A stretch of 64,000 nucleotides of DNA from Cognatishimia coralii. GTDB taxonomy: Bacteria > Pseudomonadota > Alphaproteobacteria > Rhodobacterales > Rhodobacteraceae. A program made the position numbers and the translations under genes. Location: contig NZ_JBBGAZ010000004.1 of assembly GCF_037478305.1 (NCBI RefSeq), positions 62,001 to 126,000 of the forward strand, written 5' to 3'. Of the stretch, positions 16,406 through 25,476 are shown in pieces. The notes under the pieces are model-generated. The model saw nothing but the letters and a program-made list of their open reading frames with translations. It was not told the DNA's origin and made no database searches. The first letter of the stretch is position 1; each line of letters opens with the position of its first letter.

Positions 16406-17605
16406 ATGGAGCTGCCAGACCGCGAGGCCGAGCCACAATTCTCGCAACCGATTAGCCAGATCTTCTCGATGCTGGCCGTTTTGGCGTTAACTGCTGTCGG
16501 CAGCTACATCGCCCTGCCGCGGGTGTTGCCGGTCTTTATCGCCAATCCCTGGTTTAACGGGGTCATCGTCTTTGTATTTCTGATCGGGGTATTCGCTTGT
16601 TTTTGGCAAGTGATTTCAATGATTTCCTCGGTGCGCTGGATCGAAGGCTTTGCGGCGCAGATCCCCGGACACGATATGTTCCAACCGCCGCGTCTGCTCG
16701 CGCCTTTGGCGTCTTTGCTGCGGGCCCGTGGGGCGCAGAGCCAGATCTCTACGGCCTCGACACGGTCCATTCTGGACTCGGTCGGCACGCGGGTTGATGA
16801 AGCACGGGAAATCACGCGCTATATCACGGGCTTGCTGATTTTCTTGGGGCTTTTGGGCACGTTTTATGGTCTAGCGACCTCGGTTCCGGCGATTGTGGAA
16901 ACCATCCGCAGCCTGACGCCCAAGGATGGCGAGACCGGTGCGGATGTCTTTGTGCGCCTGCAAAGTGGCCTTGAAGAGCAAATGGGCGGCATGGGGATTG
17001 CCTTTGCCTCGTCCTTGCTGGGTCTTGCGGGGTCGCTGATTGTTGGTCTGCTCGAACTCTTCGCGGGCCACGCACAGAACCGCTTTTACCAAGAGATGGA
17101 AGAGTGGCTTTCAACGATCACCCGCGTTGGCTTTTCTTCGGGCGATATGGATGGTTCGGGTGAGGCGTCGATTTTTGGCGAAGCGCTTGAGCATATGATC
17201 CTGCAGATGGATCGCCTTCAGACGACATTTGCGGAATCCGAGGAGCGGCGCACCGTCATCGAAAATCAGATCGGAGACCTCGCGAATTCGCTCAACCAAC
17301 TGACCGCGCAGATGAGCCGTGACGGTGGTGCGGGCACGGCGATGATCCGGGTGGCCGAGGGGCAGGAACGCTTGATCGCAACCTTGTCCGAGATGCATCA
17401 AGGCGAAGGTGTGGATGCGGAAAGCCGTATGCGTTTGCGGTCGATCGACGTTCAAATGTTGCGTATTCTGGAAGAAATCAGCGCGGGCCGTCAGGAAAGC
17501 ATGTCCGAGATCCGTCAGGACCTGAATGCTTTGACACAGGCCATCGGTGTCTTGTCGCAATCTGGCAAGGGCCGACGCCGGATCCACCCGGGGCAGGACG
17601 ACTAA
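16406..17605 (+). CDS. MotA/TolQ/ExbB-type proton-channel subunit
   Basis: A 399-residue inner-membrane protein. TM1 is at about 16-38 and TM2 at 47-72. After a cytoplasmic stretch, the MotA/ExbB core has TM3 in ITGLLIFLGLLGTFYGLATS and TM4 in GIAFASSLLGLAGSLIVGLLE. A cytoplasmic helical tail of about 165 residues follows. Such proteins form the pentameric collar of proton-driven motors. The ATG at 16406 is chosen over a GTG at 16388 because AGGAG lies 8 bases before it. The gene is 3 bases from the OmpA-type partner, so the two almost surely form one machine. No zorC/zorD, tolA or exbD gene is nearby. Confidence 0.85.
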   Translation: MELPDREAEPQFSQPISQIFSMLAVLALTAVGSYIALPRVLPVFIANPWFNGVIVFVFLIGVFACFWQVISMISSVRWIEGFAAQIPGHDMFQPPRLLAPLASLLRARGAQSQISTASTRSILDSVGTRVDEAREITRYITGLLIFLGLLGTFYGLATSVPAIVETIRSLTPKDGETGADVFVRLQSGLEEQMGGMGIAFASSLLGLAGSLIVGLLELFAGHAQNRFYQEMEEWLSTITRVGFSSGDMDGSGEASIFGEALEHMILQMDRLQTTFAESEERRTVIENQIGDLANSLNQLTAQMSRDGGAGTAMIRVAEGQERLIATLSEMHQGEGVDAESRMRLRSIDVQMLRILEEISAGRQESMSEIRQDLNALTQAIGVLSQSGKGRRRIHPGQDD

Positions 17606-17608
17606 GTC

Positions 17609-20302
17609 ATGGCTCTGTCGCGGCGCACTGGTCAACGTTTTCAGGCTCAGATCTGGCCCGGCTTTGTGGATGCGATGACGGGGCTTTTGCTGGTCCTGAT
17701 GTTCGTTCTAACGATCTTCATGGTGCTTCAATATGTGCTGCGGGAAACCATCACAGGGCAGGAAAACCAGCTTGGAGAGCTTTCGGCGGAACTCTCGGCC
17801 TTAGCGCAGCAATTGGGTCTGGCGCGGGATCGCAATCGTGATTTGGAAGCGCAGATTGGAACGCTGGAATCCACGCTGTCAGATGCTCAAGCCGAGGCCG
17901 AGACCAACGCATTGCTCATTGCGTCCCTGATTTCGGAACGCAACGACGCGCGCGATCAACTGGTGGCCTATGAGGCGCAGATCACAGCCTTTGAGGCGCA
18001 GGTCGCGGCGCTGATTGCGCAGCAGAATGAAGCCAATATCGCGATTGAAACGCTTGAGGGCGAAAAGGCAGAATTGCTGACCCAGCAAGAGGCGATGAAC
18101 CTGGCTTTGGCGCAGGCGCGCGATGAGATCGACGCGCAAACGGAAGCCGCGCGGCTGGCGGCGGCACAGCGCGAGGCGCTCGAGACAATGATCGCGCAGC
18201 TTGAGGCCGAAGCCGCGCAGGATGCGGACGCAAGTGCGGCATTGGCTGCGCGGATCGAGGAATTGCAGGCCGAGCTAAGCCAAGAGGAAATTGCGAAGCT
18301 GGCTGAGGCTGCGGCGGCAGAGGAATTGCGAAAACGGCTGGAGGAGGCGGATGCCGAGCTGACCTCGCTGACGCTCGCCTTGGAAGAACAACGTAAGGCG
18401 GCGGAAGAAACTCTGACGCTTTTGGCAGCGGCCGAGAAGGCGCGCGAGGATCTGGATCTGAAACTGGCGGCGGCGCTGGTGAAGGAAGAGGATCTGGAGA
18501 GCCAGTTGACCAAGGCACTGCTGGCGCTTGAGACGACGCAAGGGGAATCCGAGAAGACGCTTGAGGAACTGGCGGCGACTTTGCTGCGCCTTGAGCAAGC
18601 TGATCAGACGGGCGAGACCCTAACGCAGGATGTGGCGCGGTTGCAGACGGATTTGACGGCAGCTCTGGCCAATCTGGAGCAGGCGCGGAATGACCGGCTA
18701 TCGACGGAAAATGAGCTGGCTTCCGCGACGGCGCAATTGACGGCGGCCCTGCTGCAGGTGGATCAGAACGCGGTCACGATAGAGGATCTTGAGGCGCGGT
18801 TGGCGGCGGTGACGGCGAGCCTTGCGGCATCCGAGGCCAATGAAAGCGTCAGCCAAGAGCAACTGGCCGCGACCCGTCAGGCTTTGGCAGAGACACAGGC
18901 GCAATTGGCTCGCACCGAGACGCAATCCACAGACACGCGCACGGAATTGGAGGGTCGGCTCTCGGATTTGAACGCGCGCTTGGCGGCGCTTGAGGCATCC
19001 GCTGCGGCCCGCGATGCGGAACTGACGGCGGTGAACGCGGATCTGGAAACGCGGCTGCAAGAGGCTTTGGCCGCGCAATTGGCCGCGGAAAACCGCGCGA
19101 CGGCGGCGGAGCGAAGTGGCGAGACTTTGGCGGGGCAGGTGGCCTCTCTGGAAGAGCAACTCACGGCGGCTTTGGTGGCGCAGCAATCGGCGCAGCAGGC
19201 GGGGCAGACCTCGGATGATTTGCGCAAGGCTTTGGAAGAGGCGATTGCGCAGAGGCTGGCCTCTCAGAACACGGTCGAGAACCTTGAGGACCGTCTGGCG
19301 GCAGCTTTGGCGGAACGGATTGCGATTGAGCAGAACATAGAGCTATTGACCAATGAGCAGGCGGATCTGAAGGAACAGCTCGCGCGCGCCTTGGCGGCGC
19401 AGGAAGCGGCTGAACAAGCGGCTTTGGATCAGGAAGAAATCCAGCGTCAGCTCGCAGCGGCGATTGCAGCGCGCGAAGCCGCGGAGAGTGCGGCGGATAC
19501 CACGCTGACGGCAGCTGAAGAGCGTGAGCGTTTGTTGGCGCTGGCGAACCAAGCGTTGGAGGATGAGCGCGCGCGGGCCACTGAGGGCGAGAAGCAGGTG
19601 GCCTTGTTGAACCAGCAGGTTCTGGAGCTGCGCCGTCAGTTGAACCAGTTGCAGGGGCTGTTGGATGAAAGCCTAGAGCGCGATGCTGAGGCTCAGGTGC
19701 AACTCGATACCCTGGGGCGCGATTTGAACGCAGCGCTGGCGCGTGCGGCTGCCGAAGAGCGCCGTCGTCGTCAGCTTGAGGAAGCAGAGCGCAAACGTTT
19801 GGAAGAAGAGGCCGCGCGTCTGGCCGCCGAGGCCGAGGATCTGGAACGCTATCGCTCTGAGTTCTTTGGCCGGATGCGTGATCTTTTGGGCAACCGCCAA
19901 GGGGTTCAGATCGTGGGCGACCGCTTTGTGTTCTCGTCCGAGGTTCTGTTCCCGCCCGGTGGCGCGGAGATGAGTGGTGAGGGTGTGGCGCAGATTGCCC
20001 GCGTGGCGAGCCTGTTGCAGGATGTGGCGGATCAGATCCCGCCAGAAATCGACTGGGTTTTGCAGGTCGATGGTCATACCGACAATATTCCGATCCGCAA
20101 TAACCCCGAGTTTGCGGACAACTGGGAGCTGTCTCAGGCGCGTGCTTTGTCTGTGGTGCGCCTGCTGTCCGAGCAAATGGGCTTGCCGCCGAGCCGCCTG
20201 TCGGCCAACGGGTTTGGGGAGTATCAGCCGATCGATACGGCCAATACACGTGAGGCGCGGGCCAAGAACCGCCGCATCGAGCTGAAGTTTACTGAGAAAT
20301 AA
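17609..20302 (+). CDS. Giant coiled-coil OmpA/MotB-like motor partner
   Basis: An 897-residue protein. The single TM (about 18-44) carries Asp21 in WPGFVDAMTGLLLVL, placed like the proton-carrying Asp of MotB and ZorB. Residues 50-745 are an almost unbroken Ala/Leu/Glu/Gln-rich coiled coil. The C-terminal OmpA domain (about 760-897) has VDGHTDNIPIRNNPEFADNWELS and GFGEYQPIDTANTREARAKNRRIE, which binds peptidoglycan. Topology puts the coil in the periplasm. At about 0.15 nm per residue a straight helix would be near 100 nm, much longer than the periplasm, so it must fold back or bend. Role unknown. Confidence 0.85.
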   Translation: MALSRRTGQRFQAQIWPGFVDAMTGLLLVLMFVLTIFMVLQYVLRETITGQENQLGELSAELSALAQQLGLARDRNRDLEAQIGTLESTLSDAQAEAETNALLIASLISERNDARDQLVAYEAQITAFEAQVAALIAQQNEANIAIETLEGEKAELLTQQEAMNLALAQARDEIDAQTEAARLAAAQREALETMIAQLEAEAAQDADASAALAARIEELQAELSQEEIAKLAEAAAAEELRKRLEEADAELTSLTLALEEQRKAAEETLTLLAAAEKAREDLDLKLAAALVKEEDLESQLTKALLALETTQGESEKTLEELAATLLRLEQADQTGETLTQDVARLQTDLTAALANLEQARNDRLSTENELASATAQLTAALLQVDQNAVTIEDLEARLAAVTASLAASEANESVSQEQLAATRQALAETQAQLARTETQSTDTRTELEGRLSDLNARLAALEASAAARDAELTAVNADLETRLQEALAAQLAAENRATAAERSGETLAGQVASLEEQLTAALVAQQSAQQAGQTSDDLRKALEEAIAQRLASQNTVENLEDRLAAALAERIAIEQNIELLTNEQADLKEQLARALAAQEAAEQAALDQEEIQRQLAAAIAAREAAESAADTTLTAAEERERLLALANQALEDERARATEGEKQVALLNQQVLELRRQLNQLQGLLDESLERDAEAQVQLDTLGRDLNAALARAAAEERRRRQLEEAERKRLEEEAARLAAEAEDLERYRSEFFGRMRDLLGNRQGVQIVGDRFVFSSEVLFPPGGAEMSGEGVAQIARVASLLQDVADQIPPEIDWVLQVDGHTDNIPIRNNPEFADNWELSQARALSVVRLLSEQMGLPPSRLSANGFGEYQPIDTANTREARAKNRRIELKFTEK

Positions 20303-20773
20303 TCACTGGTATTTGGCGGATGTGATGAATTCGCCAAAGCTTTCGCACCAGACAACAACGGTGGTGTAGTCGCTGACGTTCACGCCCTGCGGAACGTCCA
20401 CGAGAAAGCCGCCAAAGCTTTTGATGTCGCCAACGAGGGCCGCCTCGGATTTGATCGGATTGAACTCGTCTTCGTGTTCAACGAAATCCTTGGTGAGATA
20501 GAGCTTATAGTCCGGCCCCGGCGCCATTTTGCCTTCGTGAACGATGCTTTCCGCAGTCACGGATACTTTGCCTTCGCCCCAATGCAGGAAATCGCTGCCG
20601 CGCAAGTCGCGGGTGAATTCGGCTGAGAAGAGCGCTGCTTGGGCCTTTTCTTCGAGCATATCCGCGTCGGGCGAGGGCGGGGCAGTCAGGATGGGGAGCA
20701 GGTAGATGCCAAGTGCAAAGCCGACGGCCAAAGCGCCGGCGTGGGTGAATAGCAACAGTAGTCTTTTGAACAT
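20303..20773 (-). CDS. DM13-domain protein, membrane-anchored
   Basis: A 156-residue protein with an N-terminal TM (8-31: LFTHAGALAVGFALGIYLLP) and a DM13 domain facing the periplasm (about 55-156). Typical DM13 blocks are present: YKLYLTKDFV, LVGDIKSFGGFLVDVPQGVNVSDYTTVVVWCESFGEFI. DM13 is related to DOMON domains and proposed to take part in redox or haem handling, with one conserved Cys (VVWC). Its stop directly abuts the stop of the convergent coiled-coil gene, with no space for a separate terminator. Confidence 0.85.
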   Translation of the reverse strand: MFKRLLLLFTHAGALAVGFALGIYLLPILTAPPSPDADMLEEKAQAALFSAEFTRDLRGSDFLHWGEGKVSVTAESIVHEGKMAPGPDYKLYLTKDFVEHEDEFNPIKSEAALVGDIKSFGGFLVDVPQGVNVSDYTTVVVWCESFGEFITSAKYQ

Positions 20774-20869
20774 AGTGACCCCTCGTGACTGATATGAGGC
20801 GAGGGTGGGCGAGATGCTGCGATCTGTCCAGTGTTTTGCGTCGGGTATCGCGGGTCTCGCAAAGCAAAG

Positions 20870-20895
20870 CCGCGCAGCTCTTGCGAGCTGCGCGG
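20870..20895. terminator. Hairpin terminator downstream of clpA
   Basis: A perfect 11-base stem CCGCGCAGCTC / GAGCTGCGCGG with loop TTGC, 22 bases beyond the clpA stop. On the minus strand it is followed by a T-rich stretch (CTTTGCTTT). Confidence 0.8.
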
Positions 20896-20917
20896 CGGTT
20901 GCGTTTCGTATCTTACG

Positions 20918-23251
20918 CTACTCCGCCGTCAGAAGCGGTGGCTTGTCGCCTGCTATGCGTGGCTTTTCCGGGCCATCGAGTTTCAGGTGCAGCTCGCCTG
21001 CTTTGACCGTGACTTTGACCAGACCACCTTTGGCCAGCTTGCCAAAGAGCAACTCTTCGGCGAGTGGCTTTTTGATGTGTTCCTGGATCACGCGGCCTAG
21101 CGGACGCGCGCCCATCTTGTCGTCATAGCCTTTGTCGGCCAGCCATTCGGCGGCTTTTGGCGTCAGCTCGATATGGACGTTGCGGTCCATGAGCTGGGCT
21201 TCAAGCTGCAGCACGAATTTCTCGACCACCTGCAGGATCACCGACTTTGGCAACGGTGCAAAGCTGATGACGGCGTCCAGACGGTTGCGGAATTCCGGCG
21301 TGAAGGTGCGTTCGATGGCCGCCGTATCCTCGCCCTCGCGTCGGTCGCGGCCAAAGCCGATGGCGGCTTTCGCCTGCTCGGTTGCACCCGCGTTGGAGGT
21401 CATGATCAGGATCACATTGCGGAAATCCACCGTGCGCCCGTTGTGGTCGGTCAGCGTGCCGTGGTCCATCACCTGCAGCAGGATGTTGTAGACATCGGGG
21501 TGCGCTTTCTCGATCTCATCGAGCAACAAGACACAATGCGGATGCTGATCCACGCCGTCGGTCAACTGACCACCCTGATCGAAGCCAACATAGCCCGGAG
21601 GCGCGCCGATCAGGCGGGAGACCGCGTGTTTCTCCATATATTCGGACATGTCAAAGCGCAGCAGCTCCACACCCAGCGTGTCAGCGAGCTGTTTTGCGAC
21701 CTCTGTTTTACCCACACCGGTAGGACCAGCGAAGAGGTAGTTGCCGATGGGTTTTTCAGGCTCGCGTAGACCCGCGCGCGCGAGTTTGATCGCGGAAGAC
21801 AGCGCCTCGATGGCGGTGTCCTGACCAAAGACCACGCGTTTGAGCGTTTTCTCGAGATCTTTGAGAACCTCGGCATCGTCCTTGGACACATTCTTCGGCG
21901 GGATGCGGGCGATTTTCGCCACAACCGCTTCGATTTCCTTGGTGCCGATGGTTTTGCGCCGCTTGGAGGCCGGGACCAGATGCTGGGCCGCGCCTGCTTC
22001 GTCGATAACGTCGATGGCTTTGTCGGGCAGCTTGCGGTCGTTGATATAGCGATCAGATAGCTCGACAGCGGTTTTGATCGCGTCGGCTGTGTATTTCACC
22101 GCATGGTGATCCTCGAAGTATTCCTTCAGACCCTTCAGGATCTTGATGGTATCGGGCACAGAGGGCTCGTTCACGTCGATCTTTTGGAAACGACGGGACA
22201 GGGCGCGGTCTTTCTCAAAGTGCTGGCGGAACTCTTTATAGGTGGTGGAACCCATGGTGCGCAGCTTGCCGCCCTGCAGCGCAGGTTTCAGCAGGTTGGA
22301 GGCATCCATCGCGCCGCCAGAGGTCGCGCCCGCACCGATCACGGTGTGGATTTCGTCGATGAACAGAACGGAGTCTGGGTGATCCTCGAGCTCGGTCACA
22401 ACGGCCTTCAGGCGTTCCTCAAAATCACCGCGATAGCGGGTGCCTGCCAAAAGCGCGCCCATGTCGAGCGAGAAGATCGTGGTCGAGGCGAGAACTTCGG
22501 GTGTTTCGCCGTTCACGATGCGATGGGCGAGGCCCTCGGCAATGGCGGTTTTGCCAACGCCCGGATCGCCCACCAAAAGCGGGTTGTTTTTGCGACGGCG
22601 GCAGAGGACTTGGATGCAGCGCTCGACCTCGTGGTCGCGGCCGATCAGAGGGTCCACGTCGCCTTTGCGGGATTTCGCGTTGAGATCGACGCAGTATTTT
22701 TCCAGCGCGCTCTCTTTCTTATCGGGCTCGGATTTGTGAGAGGTTTGCAGCCCCTCATCCTCGTCCTCTTCGTCAGAGCCGGTGATTGGGCGGCTTTCGC
22801 CGAAGGCCGGATCCTTGGCCACGCCATGGGCGATGTAGTTCACCGCGTCATAGCGCGTCATGTCCTGTTCCTGCAGGAAGTAGGCCGCGTTGCTTTCGCG
22901 CTCTGCAAAGATCGCGACCAGAACGTTGGCGCCGGTGACCTCGGTGCGGCCCGAGGACTGCACGTGGATCGCGGCGCGTTGGATGACACGCTGGAAGGCC
23001 GCGGTGGGCACGGCCTCGGATCCTTCGATGTCGGTCACGAGGTTGGACAGATCCTCATCGATGAACTCGATCAGCGTCTGGCGCAGTTCCGTGACATCGA
23101 CGCTGCAGGCCTGCATCACGCGCAGGGCGTCCGGTTCGTCCAGAAGGGCGAAGAGAAGGTGTTCCAGGGTGGCAAACTCGTGCTTGCGCTCATTGGCTTG
23201 CGCCAGCGCTGCATGGATCGCCTTTTCCAAAGTGGTCGAAAATGAAGGCAC
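20918..23251 (-). CDS. clpA: ATP-dependent Clp protease ATP-binding subunit ClpA
   Basis: A 777-residue AAA+ unfoldase that feeds substrates to ClpP. It has a Clp_N domain (1-145), an acidic linker (155-180), a first AAA module with Walker A GDPGVGKT (228-235) and Walker B VLFIDEIHT, and a second module with GPTGVGKT and LLDEIEKAHPDV. The GTG start at 23251 is chosen: GGAAGGAG lies 8 bases before it, and the family begins PSFSTTLEKA. No clpS gene is adjacent, although it often is in alphaproteobacteria. Monocistronic, with its own terminator. Confidence 0.97.
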   Translation of the reverse strand: MPSFSTTLEKAIHAALAQANERKHEFATLEHLLFALLDEPDALRVMQACSVDVTELRQTLIEFIDEDLSNLVTDIEGSEAVPTAAFQRVIQRAAIHVQSSGRTEVTGANVLVAIFAERESNAAYFLQEQDMTRYDAVNYIAHGVAKDPAFGESRPITGSDEEDEDEGLQTSHKSEPDKKESALEKYCVDLNAKSRKGDVDPLIGRDHEVERCIQVLCRRRKNNPLLVGDPGVGKTAIAEGLAHRIVNGETPEVLASTTIFSLDMGALLAGTRYRGDFEERLKAVVTELEDHPDSVLFIDEIHTVIGAGATSGGAMDASNLLKPALQGGKLRTMGSTTYKEFRQHFEKDRALSRRFQKIDVNEPSVPDTIKILKGLKEYFEDHHAVKYTADAIKTAVELSDRYINDRKLPDKAIDVIDEAGAAQHLVPASKRRKTIGTKEIEAVVAKIARIPPKNVSKDDAEVLKDLEKTLKRVVFGQDTAIEALSSAIKLARAGLREPEKPIGNYLFAGPTGVGKTEVAKQLADTLGVELLRFDMSEYMEKHAVSRLIGAPPGYVGFDQGGQLTDGVDQHPHCVLLLDEIEKAHPDVYNILLQVMDHGTLTDHNGRTVDFRNVILIMTSNAGATEQAKAAIGFGRDRREGEDTAAIERTFTPEFRNRLDAVISFAPLPKSVILQVVEKFVLQLEAQLMDRNVHIELTPKAAEWLADKGYDDKMGARPLGRVIQEHIKKPLAEELLFGKLAKGGLVKVTVKAGELHLKLDGPEKPRIAGDKPPLLTAE

Positions 23252-23555
23252 TGCTCGAACTCCTTCCGCTAGGTGCTTTGGGCCGCGTGGGTCATTGGGC
23301 AACGGCCACGCAAAGTTTAAACCCGATACTCTTAAAGTTTGGTCGATCTAGGCCCGGCTTCAAGGCTTTTCTGGAATTTAGTGCTCACATTTTGCGTGAG
23401 GCGCGTGTGTTAGGCGACAAAATGACTAAAAACGCGCTTGCTCTAGGTTGCACTCAATAGGCGGCAGCCGGGGCAGGGTGCCGACGTTATTGTCTTATAT
23501 ATAAGGCTGACAGAGGTTTTGCAGAAAGGCAACAACTGCAGGGTTAAAGAATTGC
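23252..23555. other. Intergenic region between clpA and gloB
   Basis: 304 bases with no gene that I can support. It contains only small stems such as CTCAC / GTGAG (near 23385-23401) and CGGCA / TGCCG (near 23462-23483). It must hold the clpA promoter, but no convincing -35/-10 pair was found. clpS is not in it. Confidence 0.5.
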
Positions 23556-24332
23556 TCAGAAATTGTCTTTTCTTTTTCGCACTTCGGTGAAGACAGCGAC
23601 CGGATCTGCGCCTGTGAGGCCGACGGTGGCCTGCACTTCGGGACTGGTGCTTCGAAGGAAGGGGTTTGTTGCCAGTTCCTCGGATAATAGCGAGGGCACG
23701 GTGGGATTGTTTGCGGCGCGCGCCTGTTTGACGGCTTTGACACGATTCTGGAGCGCCTCATTGCCGGGTTCGATGGTCATCGCGAAGGCCGCATTGTCGG
23801 CGGTATATTCGTGGCCGGAATAGATCACGGTGTCCGCAGGCAAGCCCGAGAGTTTGGTCAGCGTGTCGTACATTTGGGCCGGTGTGCCTTCGAATAAACG
23901 ACCACATCCGAGTGCCATAAGGCTGTCACCCGAAAACAGGGCGTTTTCGCTGGGCATGTAAAAGGCCACATGTCCGACCGTATGGCCGGGCACGTCAATG
24001 ACTTGAACCTCGCGGCCAAAGAGGTCAAAGGACTCGCCCGGGCTGACCTCTTGCGCGAGGGGCGGCAAGCGATGCGCGTCTTGGGCGGCGCCTATGATCT
24101 TCGCGTCAAACTCAGAGGAAAGAGCGGCCGCCCCGTCGATATGGTCCCAATGATGGTGGGTCAGAAGGATCACGTCCAATCCCCAGCCGAGGCGTTTGAG
24201 TTCCGCTGCGATGCCGTCGTCTTCGGGGGCGTCCACTAGCGCGGTTTGGCCTGTTTTTGAGTCATGGATCAGGAAATTGTAGTTGTTCATCGACCCGGTC
24301 AACGTGGGCAGCGTTACGATTTCCAGCGGCAT
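23556..24332 (-). CDS. gloB: Hydroxyacylglutathione hydrolase (glyoxalase II)
   Basis: A 258-residue metallo-beta-lactamase-fold hydrolase that converts S-lactoylglutathione to lactate and glutathione in methylglyoxal detoxification. The metal motif is THHHWDHIDG (His/Asp); further ligands are in VPGHTVGHVAF and FSGDSLMALGCGRLFEG. The C-terminal glutathione-binding segment has YSGHEYTADNAAFA and an R-K-R-K-D ending. Length is typical. It is divergent from the methyltransferase gene, sharing a promoter region of about 100 bases. Confidence 0.95.
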   Translation of the reverse strand: MPLEIVTLPTLTGSMNNYNFLIHDSKTGQTALVDAPEDDGIAAELKRLGWGLDVILLTHHHWDHIDGAAALSSEFDAKIIGAAQDAHRLPPLAQEVSPGESFDLFGREVQVIDVPGHTVGHVAFYMPSENALFSGDSLMALGCGRLFEGTPAQMYDTLTKLSGLPADTVIYSGHEYTADNAAFAMTIEPGNEALQNRVKAVKQARAANNPTVPSLLSEELATNPFLRSTSPEVQATVGLTGADPVAVFTEVRKRKDNF

Positions 24333-24431
24333 GGCGATCTCTTCTTTTGGAATTATTGGGTTTCACCGGTTCACACATGGCACAAACCCATTATGTTGAA
24401 GCCAGTTATTCAGATTGGGCGCTTTGGTGCA

Positions 24432-25184
24432 ATGCATCTCGATGTGAAAGATCTGCGGAATTTCTATTATCGAAGCACCCTCGGGCGCGCGGCCCAAAAG
24501 GCTGTGCGGGACGAAGTTCTGAAACTCTGGCCGACCGCTAAAGGACAGACTGTCGTGGGCTTTGGGTTCGCAGTGCCTTTGCTTCGCCCGTATTTGCCAG
24601 AGGCACGCCGTGTGATTGGGTTGATGCCGGCCCCTCAGGGCGTGATGCCTTGGCCTGCGGGGATCCCGAATGTCTCGGTGCTGTGTGAAGAAACTGAGTG
24701 GCCGATTGATACGGGGCGGATCGACCGGCTTGTCATGATGCATGGGTTGGAGAACAGCGAAAGTCCAAGCGAATTATTGGAAGAAGCGTTCCGCGCTTTG
24801 GGGCCCGGCGGTCGTGCGCTCTTTATTGTGCCGCATCGGTCTGGGCTTTGGTCTCGGTCAGATCGCACGCCCTTTGGCTATGGGCGGCCCTATTCGACCA
24901 GCCAGCTTGAGGCGCAGCTTAAACGCCACGGGTTTACACCGGAACGTCACCGCACGACGCTGTATCAGCCGCCGAGCCACAAGAGGTTCTGGCGCAAGAC
25001 CAGCCGACTTTGGGAAAACACCGGACAGGCTTTGTCGCCGGTGTTGGCCGGGGGCGTTTTGATGGTTGAGGCGAGCAAACGCATGAAAGCGCCCAGCGGT
25101 GGTGTCGCCGAAGCAGTGCGCAAGCCGCTTGAGATCCTGGCGCCCAAGCCAGAAGTCGCCGCGATCAGATCAAAGTGTAGGTGA
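24432..25184 (+). CDS. Class I SAM-dependent methyltransferase
   Basis: A 250-residue cytoplasmic protein. The Rossmann core starts at GQTVVGFGFAVPLL, and the motif IV/post-I region is IDRLVMMHGLENSESPSELLEEAFRALGPGGRALFIVPHRSG, typical of Methyltransf_11 enzymes. The glycine-rich motif I is degenerate (GFGFAVPL). The start at 24432 (MHLDVKDLRNFYYRS) is chosen on family resemblance and because earlier in-frame ATGs lie within the divergent gloB start; its ribosome site is weak. Substrate unknown. Confidence 0.8.
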   Translation: MHLDVKDLRNFYYRSTLGRAAQKAVRDEVLKLWPTAKGQTVVGFGFAVPLLRPYLPEARRVIGLMPAPQGVMPWPAGIPNVSVLCEETEWPIDTGRIDRLVMMHGLENSESPSELLEEAFRALGPGGRALFIVPHRSGLWSRSDRTPFGYGRPYSTSQLEAQLKRHGFTPERHRTTLYQPPSHKRFWRKTSRLWENTGQALSPVLAGGVLMVEASKRMKAPSGGVAEAVRKPLEILAPKPEVAAIRSKCR

Positions 25185-25423
25185 GCGCAAACAAACGCGA
25201 TCCAAATTGGAAAATTTCGCCCAGAGAATCGCCTTTTAAGCCGATTTTCGTGCGAAATTTTATTACCAAAAATCAGTCAAAGGGTCGCACCTGCGTCAAC
25301 GCCTTAAAAACTTAGTGTTTTTCTCCCTCGCTGCGGATGCGAAACAATATTGCGAGCTTAGGACTCCTCTGATACACCCCGCCAAGATTTCAACGTTCTG
25401 ATTTGCGTCGGAACGACAAACGT

Positions 25424-25455
25424 CCTCGGAGGCTGCATGCAGCGGTATACCGAGG
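25424..25455 (+). promoter_or_regulatory. Strong leader hairpin upstream of the atp operon
   Basis: The outer stem CCTCGG (25424-25429) / CCGAGG (25450-25455) encloses the perfect palindrome GCTGCATGCAGC (25432-25443). It ends 10 bases before the atpH ribosome site (GGAAGG, 25465) and is not followed by a T-run, so it is more likely an mRNA stability or translation element than a terminator. The region 25185-25423 holds no gene. Confidence 0.5.
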
Positions 25456-25476
25456 CCAAATATCGGAAGGGTGGAC

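Noticed and set aside
16406..20302. Zorya anti-phage defence system (ZorA/ZorB)
   Set aside because: The MotA-like and OmpA-like pair is suggestive, but no zorC, zorD or zorE gene is nearby, and the long coiled coil is on the OmpA partner, not on the channel subunit.
22103..23245. 380-codon open frame opposite clpA
   Set aside because: Antisense shadow of clpA in a GC-rich gene; no recognisable domain or ribosome site.
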